DNA from: an uncultured Muribaculaceae bacterium
GTDB lineage: Bacteria; Bacteroidota; Bacteroidia; Bacteroidales; Muribaculaceae
DNA: 64,000 bases
Direction: 5' to 3'
NCBI GenBank assembly: GCA_910587475.1
Contig: CAJUMR010000009.1
Coordinates: 1 to 64,000, forward strand
Shown: piece by piece, positions 8,501 through 15,445 of the stretch
How positions within the stretch are numbered: position 1 is the stretch's first letter
Layout of the letters: the number at the start of each line of letters is the position of its first letter
Translations under genes and position numbers: made by a program
Notes under the pieces: generated by a model
Told to the model about the DNA's origin: nothing
Databases searched by the model: none
The model's input: the letters and a program-made list of their open reading frames with translations, nothing else

Positions 8501-9229
8501 GAGGCCCTGAAACTCTATGACGACGCATGCCGAATGCTCGATCTCTTGAAAGCCGACGCTCAGACGAGTGTGAAAGCGGCTGTCGGCATCTTCGACGCTT
8601 ACAGCGACGACTGCGACAACATTGTCGTCGGAGGACAGCAGTTCCCGATGTTGCGCCGTCAGCAGGCCAATGCCGACGGAGTGTGCCTGAGCGCAGCCGA
8701 TTATGTAATGCCGTCGCATGACTGCCGTCCGACTGACCACGCCGGAGCTTTTGTTGTCAGCGTCGACTCTCCTGCGCTGATCGGGCGGTTCACTGATAAC
8801 GGAGACAAATACTCACTCCTGCTTGTGCGAGCCCTGCTCGATCGTCTTGCAGAAGCAGCATCAGAATATGTCCATCTATATGTAAGAAAAGAATACTGGG
8901 CTTATTCGCCTGATGAGAATTTGTCGCCTGACGAACTTTTTGCAGGAAAATACAAGGGCATACGTCCTGCCATGGGCTACCCGATGACGCCCGATCAGCT
9001 CCTCAATCTCACTGTCGCCAAACTATTGCCCTTCGACCGAGCCGGAGTGACGCTGACCGAAAACGGGGCCATGAATCCACCCTCATCGGTCAGTGGCCTG
9101 TACATCGCCTGTCCTCAGTCACGATATTTCATGGTCAACCGCATCGGTGAAGACCAACTCGCAGACTACAGCCGACGACGTCACATCGACATTAAACAGA
9201 TGAGCAACATTCTAAATAAAAATCTTTAG
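5546..9229 (+). CDS. metH: cobalamin-dependent methionine synthase
   Basis: A 1227-residue full-length MetH that transfers the methyl group of 5-methyltetrahydrofolate to homocysteine through cobalamin. Domains in order: homocysteine-binding (about 1-330, with zinc ligands in GLNCSWG and GGCCGTTP near 306); pterin-binding (about 345-620); helical cap (about 650-740); B12-binding with DVHDIGKN near 755 (the DxHxxG His ligates cobalt); and the C-terminal reactivation domain with RPAMGYPMTPDQ near 1138, which binds S-adenosylmethionine. A polar, low-conservation stretch precedes the cap domain. The first ATG (5546) overlaps the metF stop; ATG 5561 is an equally plausible start five codons later. 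Its presence means the cell makes or imports B12. Confidence 0.96.
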   Translation: MIHQLMTEFRQNLRQRILVLDGAMGTMIQRLNLSENDFRGQRFASYPGQLAGNNDILCLTQPQHISEIHRLYIEAGADIISTNTFNANAISQDDYGTSSLVSEINLAAAAIARREADKFMSSHAGRHVWVAGSVGPTNRSASMSPSMDDPAYRDVDYDMLLDAYHTQIKALAEGGVDVILFETVFDTLNLKAGLEAAHRAAPGLPVMVSATLAGPSGRILSGQTLEAFRTSVEPFANVVSLGLNCSWGADEMRVFIEELSRLTDLAVSCHPNAGLPDENGCYKELANDFADAVERLMAQQRVNIVGGCCGTTPDHIALLAERASHHRPRAARTIAAQLRVAGLECLEISPENNFINVGERCNVAGSRKFLRLIKEGNYNEALSIASRQVDDGAQIIDVNMDDSMIDAKSEMTHFLRMIASDPDVARVPLMIDSSDWNVLEAGLKCVQGKCIVNSISLKEGEAEFLRKARAIRSFGAAVVVMAFDETGQADTFERKTEICGRAYRLLTEQAGFAPHDIIFDPNIMAVATGIEQHDLYGRDFISAVRWIKTELPGAKVSGGVSNLSFAFRGHNRLREAMHAVFLYHAIAAGLDMAIVNPSSTVTYGDVDNDLRRILDDLFVNGSHESAEALIAIADSDSDQSAGKCESTPTDRTSTPVADRLKDAIIRGNDEFLADDINEASPLYNKAIEIIEGPLMEGVSRVGTLFGEGKMFLPQVVKTARVMKKAVDLLKPRIEAEKAGTSTSSAGTILFATVKGDVHDIGKNIVSIVLECNNYKVIDLGVMVPAETIVKAALQHKPDIICLSGLITPSLGEMVNVAKKLDEAGLKIPLIVGGATTSKIHTALKIAPQSSAPVIHATDASQNPLIAARLLNASTRDGYIAEIDAEYSALRQSQNKTDVKLLSLSDARRCKAVIDWNSCLPPVPANKGVKVLDNIRIVDIARLINWRMLFNFWRLSGDFVDDFPFDRCEHCTAAWRARHSADPKAREALKLYDDACRMLDLLKADAQTSVKAAVGIFDAYSDDCDNIVVGGQQFPMLRRQQANADGVCLSAADYVMPSHDCRPTDHAGAFVVSVDSPALIGRFTDNGDKYSLLLVRALLDRLAEAASEYVHLYVRKEYWAYSPDENLSPDELFAGKYKGIRPAMGYPMTPDQLLNLTVAKLLPFDRAGVTLTENGAMNPPSSVSGLYIACPQSRYFMVNRIGEDQLADYSRRRHIDIKQMSNILNKNL

Positions 9230-9254
9230 GCTCGGTTTGATAAACCACGATGGC

Positions 9255-9545
9255 TCAGGGATTATAGAGATCGTGGTTGAAAAAATCCATGATGTCGCGG
9301 GCCATTTCAAGCGCTGCAGCCGCCGGAGACGACGGATCAAGATCTACTGCACGGCTGTAGTCGCTCATAGCCTGAGTCTTGTGGCCGAGTTTCCACAACA
9401 AGCGTCCGCGGCGATAGTAAAGATCTGCATCAGACTTATCAGCGAGCGCCCTGTCAAGCAATTCAAGGGCATCATCTGTTCGATCTTCTGCAAGAGCACG
9501 GTCAACATCTTGGCAAAGTTGTTTGTTGCTATTATAGTTATCCAT
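9255..9545 (-). CDS. small tetratricopeptide-repeat protein
   Basis: A 96-residue soluble protein with about two TPR units. DDALELLDRALADKSDADLY and YYRRGRLLWKLGHKTQAMS show the W-x-L-G-x-Y/H and A-x-D-Y-x-R-A-x-x-L-D-P pattern. Such proteins usually scaffold protein contacts; no partner is evident. The start is ATG 9545: an upstream in-frame TTG at 9569 falls inside the promoter's -7 element. It is divergent from the phosphatase gene at 9612 and convergent with metH, 25 bp away. Confidence 0.75.
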   Translation of the reverse strand: MDNYNSNKQLCQDVDRALAEDRTDDALELLDRALADKSDADLYYRRGRLLWKLGHKTQAMSDYSRAVDLDPSSPAAAALEMARDIMDFFNHDLYNP

Positions 9546-9553
9546 ATTTTTAT

Positions 9554-9561
9554 TAACTTTG
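9554..9561 (+). promoter_or_regulatory. -7 element for the phosphatase gene
   Basis: TAACTTTG on the plus strand would start RNA near 9566, 46 bp before ATG 9612. It lies five bases from the opposing -7 element of the TPR gene, so the two promoters cannot be occupied together. No good -33 match is seen. Confidence 0.5.
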
Positions 9562-9566
9562 GAACT

Positions 9567-9597
9567 CAAAGATAAGAATAATTATCATCACCTCAAA
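9567..9597 (-). promoter_or_regulatory. consensus promoter of the TPR gene
   Basis: On the minus strand, TTTG (9597-9594), 19 bases, then TATCTTTG (9574-9567). Transcription would begin near 9562, just upstream of ATG 9545. Confidence 0.7.
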
Positions 9598-9611
9598 CAG
9601 AAGATTGCATT

Positions 9612-10880
9612 ATGTTGCGAAAACTGATAATTCTGTCCGTAGCCGCCACAGCGGCATGGATGAGCGTCTCGGCCGCCGACCCGACAAGCACAAACTACAC
9701 CTTTGCCGAATGTGAGGGTTCATTGACTCCCTACCCCGACAACATCGCTGCAGTAGCTCAACCCGATTCGCTTGAAGCCGTGATGATCAACCATGTCGGG
9801 CGTCATGGCGCCCGCTATCCAGCGTCTTCGTCCAACTGCATGAAGCTCCGCGCCGCGCTCCAGAAGGCTGATTCGGCAGGAACCCTCACCGAACTTGGCC
9901 GTGAACTTGCCCGCATCAACGATCTTGTGATAGCCCGATCCAACGGTCAATGGGGAGCTCTCGACTCTCTCGGCATGGCCGAACAACGCAGCATCGCCAC
10001 CCGAATGTTCCGCTCATATCCCCGGCTGTTCGAATCAGGCACAGTCAATGCCTTGTCATCGTATTCGCCAAGAGCCATGATGAGCATGATGACTTTTGTC
10101 CATCAGCTCGACAGAATGAGCAACAAGGCCAACTACACCACCTCGACAGGACGCATCAACTCTCCCCTTCTACGGCCTTTCGACACAGACGAGGACTATA
10201 TCGAATTCAGAAAGTCAGACGAAGTGATCAACACCTATGACAACTTCTTCGAAGCCACCTGTCCCACATCGGCAATCGCACGCGTGCTTGGCAAAGACTA
10301 TCCCTTTGAAAGCGCAGACCAATGGCGTGAACTCGCCATCACACAATACTATGTCATCGCAGGTCTCGCTGCCATGGGCATCGATTACGATGCCTCGCGT
10401 TTTTTCACACGCGAAGAGTACAACGCCCTATGGTCGTGCTTCAATTTCCGCCAGTATCTGCAGCGTACCGCCACAACCCTGTCGACCTGTCCGGCCGAAA
10501 TCGCTTCGGATCTCGCCCTCAACATTATAAAGACTACAGACGACTTTATCGACGGACGCTCAACCGACGCAGTCATCCTGCGTTTTGGCCATGCCGAAAC
10601 CCTGATGCCACTGGCATCGCTGTTAAAACTACCCGGCTGCTACTACATGACTAATTATTTCGACACCGTCGCTCTGCATTGGAAAGACTTCTACGTTGTG
10701 CCCATGGCAGCCAACGTACAGTTTATACTCTTCAAGTCGACCAAAAGCGGGCGCTACTACGTGAGGATAGATTACAATGAGACTCCGGTTAAGCTCATCC
10801 CTGGATGCGACTCTATCTACTTGCCGTGGAGCCAAGCCCGCGACTTCATGATGCACTGCATACCTTTCTACGCCCAATAG
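9612..10880 (+). CDS. histidine-type phosphatase, multiple inositol polyphosphate phosphatase (MINPP) type
   Basis: A 422-residue secreted phosphatase of the histidine acid phosphatase clan 2 family. Residues 1-21 form a signal peptide ending SVSA. The catalytic RHGAR motif is at 64-68, and the proton-donor region reads FGHAETL near 327: HAE, rather than the HD of ordinary acid phosphatases, marks MINPP-type phytases. Length matches the Bacteroides thetaiotaomicron MINPP (about 425 residues), which removes phosphates from phytate and is carried in outer-membrane vesicles. A role in phytate or inositol-phosphate use is therefore likely but inferred. The gene stands alone behind its own promoter. 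Confidence 0.87.
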   Translation: MLRKLIILSVAATAAWMSVSAADPTSTNYTFAECEGSLTPYPDNIAAVAQPDSLEAVMINHVGRHGARYPASSSNCMKLRAALQKADSAGTLTELGRELARINDLVIARSNGQWGALDSLGMAEQRSIATRMFRSYPRLFESGTVNALSSYSPRAMMSMMTFVHQLDRMSNKANYTTSTGRINSPLLRPFDTDEDYIEFRKSDEVINTYDNFFEATCPTSAIARVLGKDYPFESADQWRELAITQYYVIAGLAAMGIDYDASRFFTREEYNALWSCFNFRQYLQRTATTLSTCPAEIASDLALNIIKTTDDFIDGRSTDAVILRFGHAETLMPLASLLKLPGCYYMTNYFDTVALHWKDFYVVPMAANVQFILFKSTKSGRYYVRIDYNETPVKLIPGCDSIYLPWSQARDFMMHCIPFYAQ

Positions 10881-10917
10881 TCAGGCAAACACAGGTCTTT
10901 TTCTTATTATTTAAATA

Positions 10918-10942
10918 ATATGGGCAATACTCACGCCCATAT
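10918..10942. repeat. 8-bp perfect inverted repeat, operator or weak terminator
   Basis: ATATGGGC (10918-10925) and GCCCATAT (10935-10942) flank a 9-nt spacer. The repeat ends 7 bp before a -7 element (TAATTTTG, 10950-10957) and covers the expected -33 region, so it is well placed for an operator. It could also be the transcript end of the phosphatase gene, though no T-tract follows. Confidence 0.5.
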
Positions 10943-10985
10943 GCTGAGCTAATTTTGTTGCACAATCCTCAACAAATCAGCTCAA

Positions 10986-11243
10986 ATGAAAAAGATCACC
11001 ATCAACGACGTTATTTTCGCAACAGCCACCATCGGCGGACACATCGCAGCCAACATCAGATTAAGCGGACTCGGATCGATCGCAGAAGTCGTACGTGCCG
11101 TCAAAAATGAATTAGGCTCGTTTTCCGGACTGCTCAACATCACCATGCGAAACATGACTCAGGGCTGGAGCCACTCCAAATCGGTCTATCTTTCGCCAAG
11201 CGTGACCGCGACCTGTGAGTCCGTACAACTCACCCTTTTTTAA
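10986..11243 (+). CDS. small conserved-looking hypothetical protein
   Basis: An 85-residue protein starting MKKITINDVIFATATIGG and ending QLTLF. I do not recognise a named family, but the GLxNITxRNxTQGWS core and QLTLF end recall short proteins common in Bacteroidales genomes. A -7 element (TAATTTTG, 10950-10957) lies 29 bp upstream of ATG 10986. The last 132 bp overlap, on the opposite strand, the end of the gene at 11112-11672. The body of the overlap (TMRNMTQGWSHSKSVYL) reads as protein, which supports this frame over the opposing one there. Function unknown. Confidence 0.6.
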   Translation: MKKITINDVIFATATIGGHIAANIRLSGLGSIAEVVRAVKNELGSFSGLLNITMRNMTQGWSHSKSVYLSPSVTATCESVQLTLF

Positions 11244-11672
11244 GCGCAGTTTCATTTTCTTTTTAAGTTTCCTCGGATAGCGCCTATATACACGGGTAGA
11301 AACAGGCTTGTCAGGCACTTCAACCGCCCTATCCATATCGCCGTCGTCCTTGGCCGCACAGATGCTACTGTCATGGGCATCCGCTTCGATCTCTGCGGCA
11401 ATCTCTACCTCTGCACCGACTTCTTTCTTTTCCTCACGACGCCGGGATGCTTTTTCGCGGCGCTCAGACGCAGCATCGATTTCATAGCGTATGAACGCAA
11501 ACGCCACCTCGCTCCGGGCACTCAACGGTCCGACATTTCCCGTAGACAGATAATCGAACACTGCCTCATAGACCTCGAGCCTGACATCGGGAGAAAACTG
11601 TTTCAGAATGGCACACCATTGAACCTTGATCGCCATTGTTTTTTTAATTGCTGTTGTTTTCTTGCTTTCCAT
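11112..11672 (-). CDS. DUF6291-like protein with charged tail
   Basis: A 186-residue protein. Residues about 13-80 (MAIKVQWCAILKQFSPDVRL, LEVYEAVFDYLSTG, AFAFIRYEIDAASERREK) resemble DUF6291, a domain common in Bacteroidales phage-like and replication-associated proteins. A charged, acidic middle and a Lys/Arg-rich segment (RYPRKLKKKMKLRLKK) follow. The final 44 residues are antisense to the gene at 10986-11243 and look non-conserved. An alternative start is ATG 11636. A -7 element (TAACTTTG, minus 11717-11710) lies 38 bp upstream. It may be a remnant of a mobile element; no integrase is nearby. Confidence 0.65.
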   Translation of the reverse strand: MESKKTTAIKKTMAIKVQWCAILKQFSPDVRLEVYEAVFDYLSTGNVGPLSARSEVAFAFIRYEIDAASERREKASRRREEKKEVGAEVEIAAEIEADAHDSSICAAKDDGDMDRAVEVPDKPVSTRVYRRYPRKLKKKMKLRLKKGELYGLTGRGHAWRKIDRFGVAPALSHVSHGDVEQSGKRA

Positions 11673-11901
11673 AAAATTGATATGTTTAATGTGATTGATT
11701 TTACGACAGCAAAGTTAGAGCTTAGACGTTTCGGAAAACCTGTAAAAAAGGACGACTGTCCATTTTAACATTTAAAACAGCAGCTACAAATCATGAAATT
11801 AAATACTTGCGTAACTACGATTAACTATTGTTAATCACCATACGGCTCAGATGTACGCCGTCAATAGCCACGCTTACAAAACAAGTACAGAGGCTGAGGA
11901 A

Positions 11902-12375
11902 TCAGTCATGGTGATATGGCTCGCCACGGAGAATGGTCATCGCGCGATAGAGCTGCTCGACAAAGAAAAGACGCACCATCTCGTGGGTAAGCGTCATTCG
12001 CGAAAGCGACAACTTGTCGTTGGCGCGGTCATAGACCTGTTGCGAAAAACCATAAGGTCCACCGATAACAAACACGATGTTGCCGGGAAGCGACAGTGTC
12101 CGTCGGTCGAAGTATGCAGCAAACTCCCGCGAGGTAAACTCATGGCCCCGCTCATCAAGGAGCACAACAAAATCGCGCTGATCGATAGCCGCGAGCAAAG
12201 CCGCACCCTCTGCTTCTTTCTGTCGCTGGGGAGTTGTCGCGCGCGATGTCTTGACATCGGGAATCGTTATTACTTGAAAGGGGACGTAGCGGACAATCCG
12301 CTTGACATATTTCTCTACCGCGGCGACCAACGGAGCATCGTTCATCTTGCCGACGGCAATAAGCTGTACTTTCAA
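11902..12375 (-). CDS. rlmH: 23S rRNA (pseudouridine-1915-N3)-methyltransferase
   Basis: A 157-residue SPOUT-class methyltransferase that methylates pseudouridine 1915 of 23S rRNA in the assembled 70S ribosome. Diagnostic segments are VVLLDERGHEFTSREFA (about 69-85), FVIGGPYGF (about 102-110, the SAM-binding trefoil-knot loop) and the C-terminal LTHEMVRLFFVEQLYRA with HH near the end. Length equals the E. coli enzyme (155). It is divergent from nadC; the two share an interlocked promoter at 12404-12421. Downstream, 11673-11901 holds only a short GATTAAC/GTTAATC inverted repeat (11819-11836) and a weak 4-bp hairpin with six T on the minus strand (11761-11744) that may end this transcript. Confidence 0.96.
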   Translation of the reverse strand: MKVQLIAVGKMNDAPLVAAVEKYVKRIVRYVPFQVITIPDVKTSRATTPQRQKEAEGAALLAAIDQRDFVVLLDERGHEFTSREFAAYFDRRTLSLPGNIVFVIGGPYGFSQQVYDRANDKLSLSRMTLTHEMVRLFFVEQLYRAMTILRGEPYHHD

Positions 12376-12379
12376 AATC

Positions 12380-12421
12380 TTTGGATGATTGATTGTTTTT
12401 AATTACTTTTGTGCAAAAGTA
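12380..12421. promoter_or_regulatory. interlocked divergent promoters of rlmH and nadC
   Basis: TACTTTTG (plus, 12404-12411) and CAAAAGTA (12414-12421, TACTTTTG on the minus strand) form an 18-bp near-perfect palindrome around TG. The plus-strand promoter also has TTTG at 12380-12383, a 20-base spacing. Each start site lies at or beyond the other promoter's -7 element, so the two compete for polymerase. Confidence 0.65.
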
Positions 12422-12456
12422 AATAAAATACACCGAGTAGAAAAATCGAATTTAAT

Positions 12457-13311
12457 ATGAAGACAAAAGACGAACTAATCGACGACTTGCTGACGCTGGC
12501 ATTCGCAGAAGATGTAGGCGACGGCGACCATACGACCCTGAGTACAATCGGCGACGACGCTACAGGCCGTCAGCATCTGTTGGTCAAGGAAGAAGGCATC
12601 CTTGCCGGAGTTGATATCGCACGCAAGGTATTTGCGAAATTCGATCCGTCGCTCAAGATGACAGTGATGATCGGAGACGGAGCGCATGTGAAGCCGGGCG
12701 ACATAGCGTTTGTGGTTGAAGGCAAGGTAAGATCTCTGCTTCAGACCGAACGAGTGATGCTCAACATCATGCAACGCATGAGCGGCATCGCCACCGTTAC
12801 AGCCAAATATCAGCAGCGCCTCGAAGGCCTGAAAACAAAGGTGCTCGACACCCGCAAGACAACCCCAGGCATGCGCATGCTTGAAAAAGAGGCTGTGAAG
12901 ATCGGTGGAGGATCGAACCATCGCATCGGCCTCTTCGACATGATACTCATCAAAGACAATCACGTTGACTTTGCAGGCGGCATAAAACAGGCGATCAATG
13001 CAGCCAAGACTTACTGTGCAGAGCGCGGCAAGGATCTGAAAATCGAGATCGAGGTGCGCAACGACGATGAAATCGAACAGGCTCTCGAAGCAGGCGTAGA
13101 CCGCATCATGCTCGACAATTTCACCCCAGAACGCACCCGCAAAGCTGTCGACCGGATCAGAGCAGTCAATCCGTCGGTCGAAATCGAATCATCGGGAGGC
13201 ATCACACTCGACACACTCCGCGACTATGGCGAATGTGGAGTAGATTTCATCTCTGTCGGAGCACTGACCCACTCTGTGAAAGGCCTCGACATGAGCTTCA
13301 AGGCATGCTGA
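12457..13311 (+). CDS. nadC: nicotinate-nucleotide pyrophosphorylase (quinolinate phosphoribosyltransferase)
   Basis: A 284-residue enzyme converting quinolinate and PRPP to nicotinate mononucleotide and CO2 in de novo NAD synthesis. Family motifs are FAEDVGDGDHTT (about 14-25), TERVMLNIMQRMSGIAT (about 97-113), DTRKTTPGMR (about 131-140) with the Arg/Lys that grip quinolinate, KIGGGSNHRIGLFDMILIKD (about 149-168) and SSGGI near the end of the barrel. Length is normal. It is a single-gene unit behind the promoter shared with rlmH; nadA and nadB are not in the window. Confidence 0.97.
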   Translation: MKTKDELIDDLLTLAFAEDVGDGDHTTLSTIGDDATGRQHLLVKEEGILAGVDIARKVFAKFDPSLKMTVMIGDGAHVKPGDIAFVVEGKVRSLLQTERVMLNIMQRMSGIATVTAKYQQRLEGLKTKVLDTRKTTPGMRMLEKEAVKIGGGSNHRIGLFDMILIKDNHVDFAGGIKQAINAAKTYCAERGKDLKIEIEVRNDDEIEQALEAGVDRIMLDNFTPERTRKAVDRIRAVNPSVEIESSGGITLDTLRDYGECGVDFISVGALTHSVKGLDMSFKAC

Positions 13312-13346
13312 TATGCCGCCCTGCTGAAAAATCAATTATTACAACA

Positions 13347-13958
13347 TCAGATCTTAAAGCCGACGAAACTGTCAATGACAACGTCGGCTTTTTCCTTTAT
13401 GCTCTGCCGCGAATTGGTGGTTGCAAGTCCGACGACTCTGGCACCCGAGCGTCGCGCTGCCTCAAGACCGGAAAATGAATCTTCGAACACATAGCAATCG
13501 GCAGGATCGCAACCAAGTTTGCCTGCGGCGAGAAGATAGCCTTGCGGATCAGGTTTCGAACGTGTTACCTGGCTGTCGGTGATCACCACTTTGAAATAAT
13601 CGGCAAATCCCGGGTGCTGGGCAAAAAGTTTGTGCAACTTGTCCTCGTTGCTGCTTGTGACGATTGCGCAGGGAATGTCCCGCTCCTTCAGATCGTCGAG
13701 AAACGGAAGGACGCCATCAAATATGACAAACTTCATCGACTGCTCCTGTTCGACAAGCATCTCGACAATACGCTCGCGAACGTCGCGATCGGGAAAATAA
13801 TCCATTATATGTTTGAGTGTACTACCTTTGATCGATGCAGCGAAATCGGGGATACCGGTCGGAAACATCTTGTCGATTTTATCCCAGAACTCATAGTATA
13901 CGCCTTCGGAATCAATCAACACACCATCAAGATCAAAAAGAGCTGCCTTCTGTGACAT
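13347..13958 (-). CDS. HAD-superfamily phosphatase, beta-phosphoglucomutase-like
   Basis: A 203-residue HAD hydrolase of subfamily IA with a helical cap. Motif I is FDLDGVLIDSE (about 8-18, catalytic Asp pair), motif II VTSSN (about 100-104), motif III the Lys in SKPDPQGYLLAAGKLG (about 134-149) and motif IV FEDSFSGLEAARRSG (about 158-172). These enzymes dephosphorylate small sugar phosphates or related metabolites; the substrate is not predictable here. It faces MATE divergently, with a -7 element TAAATTTG on the minus strand at 13989-13982. It is convergent with nadC. Confidence 0.9.
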   Translation of the reverse strand: MSQKAALFDLDGVLIDSEGVYYEFWDKIDKMFPTGIPDFAASIKGSTLKHIMDYFPDRDVRERIVEMLVEQEQSMKFVIFDGVLPFLDDLKERDIPCAIVTSSNEDKLHKLFAQHPGFADYFKVVITDSQVTRSKPDPQGYLLAAGKLGCDPADCYVFEDSFSGLEAARRSGARVVGLATTNSRQSIKEKADVVIDSFVGFKI

Positions 13959-14023
13959 ATTCAGTAACGTTAAAATTTATGCAAATTTAATACAGACTGC
14001 CGAAATAGCTGTTATAAAAGCAT

Positions 14024-14031
14024 TAATTTTG
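14024..14031 (+). promoter_or_regulatory. -7 element of the MATE operon
   Basis: TAATTTTG lies 28 bp before ATG 14060. No clear -33 element is visible at the usual distance. Confidence 0.45.
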
Positions 14032-14059
14032 CACATAATTTGCTTTACTGCACACAAAC

Positions 14060-15445
14060 ATGAGCCAAGGTACATCATCCACCCCCAACATACTCGGAAC
14101 AGCGTCCATCGGAAAACTGCTGGTGAAATATTCGCTGCCTGCGATTGTGGCGAGTCTGGCGACGTCGCTCTACAACATCGTCGACAGCATATTCATCGGC
14201 CGTGGCGTCGGTGCGATGGCCATATCAGGCCTTGCGATCACCTTTCCGTTGATGAACCTCGTCATCGGCTTCTGCACACTAATAGCTGTCGGCGGAGCTA
14301 CGATCAGCTCGATATTTCTCGGTCAGAAAAATCTCGACCGCGCTACGGATGTTGTCAACAACGTCATGCTGCTGTGTGTGATCCATGCCGTGGTGTTCGG
14401 AGGTCTGACTCTATTGTTTCTTGACCCGATACTCTATTTCTTCGGTGCAACAGCCGATACGATACCATATGCCCGTGAGTTCATGAGAGTGATACTCTAC
14501 GGCACTCCTGTCAGCTATGTTTTTATCGGGCTCAACAACCTCATGAGGGCAACCGGGTATCCCGAAAAGGCCATGATATCGGCACTGCTGTCGGTCGGCG
14601 TCAATGTGATACTTGCCCCGATCTTCATCTTTGTGTTTGACTGGGGCATCGCCGGAGCAGCTCTGGCTACGATAGGCGGACAATTGTCGGCCTTCGTGTG
14701 GGTGCTCGCTCATTTCATGTCGAAAAAAAGCTATGTACATTTCGAGGCCAGAGACAAATATCTGTCAGCTCCACTGCTCAAACGCATCTATTCGATCGGA
14801 CTGTCGCCATTTCTGATGAACTGCTGTGCGTGTCTGGTCGTGGTGTTCCTCAATAAAGCACTGCTCAGCTCAGCAGGCGACATGGGCAACATAGCCGTAG
14901 GATCGTATGGCATCATCAACCGCACGACCATGTTCTTTGTCATGATCGTGTTCGGCGTCACCCAAGGCATGCAACCGATTCTCGGTTTCAATTTCGGAGC
15001 CTCGAAGTGGGACCGTGTCAAGCAAACCCTCCGCAAAGGCATCTACATCGGCACTGCCATCACCGCAACGGGCTGTCTGCTGACCGAAATCTTCCCCGAT
15101 GCCATATCGTCGATGTTCACTACCGACGAAAACATGATCGACATCGCGCGTAAAGGATTCAGGGTCTACTTCATCTGTTATCCGGTTGTCGGTGCGCAGA
15201 TCGTTATACAGAACTATTTCCAATCGATCGGAAAGCCTAAGCTGTCGATATTCCTGTCGCTGACCCGACAACTTATCTTCCTGCTCCCGCTGCTGTGGAT
15301 ACTGCCTGAATACTATGGGGTCACCGGTGTGTGGGCAAGCATGGCTGGCAGCGATATGATGGCCTTCGTGCTGGCCGCAATCACCCTCGTGATTACAACA
15401 AAACATTTCAACAAAAAATTCGCAAACCAACAATATCATGGTTAG
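14060..15445 (+). CDS. MATE family multidrug/toxin exporter
   Basis: A 461-residue inner-membrane antiporter with about 12 hydrophobic helices in two homologous halves. Typical MATE features are the N-terminal GKLLVKYSLPAIVASLATSL, then YNIVDSIFIGRGVGAMAISG (about 33-52) and the second-half GVTQGMQPILGFNFGA (about 300-315). It exports cationic drugs, flavins or other metabolites in exchange for Na+ or H+. Its stop overlaps the next start by 8 nt, so it is co-translated with an FAD-dependent enzyme; that link may hint at the substrate, but this is speculation. Confidence 0.94.
   Translation: MSQGTSSTPNILGTASIGKLLVKYSLPAIVASLATSLYNIVDSIFIGRGVGAMAISGLAITFPLMNLVIGFCTLIAVGGATISSIFLGQKNLDRATDVVNNVMLLCVIHAVVFGGLTLLFLDPILYFFGATADTIPYAREFMRVILYGTPVSYVFIGLNNLMRATGYPEKAMISALLSVGVNVILAPIFIFVFDWGIAGAALATIGGQLSAFVWVLAHFMSKKSYVHFEARDKYLSAPLLKRIYSIGLSPFLMNCCACLVVVFLNKALLSSAGDMGNIAVGSYGIINRTTMFFVMIVFGVTQGMQPILGFNFGASKWDRVKQTLRKGIYIGTAITATGCLLTEIFPDAISSMFTTDENMIDIARKGFRVYFICYPVVGAQIVIQNYFQSIGKPKLSIFLSLTRQLIFLLPLLWILPEYYGVTGVWASMAGSDMMAFVLAAITLVITTKHFNKKFANQQYHG

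Noticed and set aside
9243..9278. 9-bp inverted repeat AACCACGAT/ATCGTGGTT as the metH terminator
   Set aside because: Its right arm lies within the end of the TPR gene, and no T-tract follows on either strand.
11373..11768. A 131-codon plus-strand frame opposite the DUF6291-like gene
   Set aside because: No family features and no promoter; the minus-strand frame has a recognisable domain and a -7 element.
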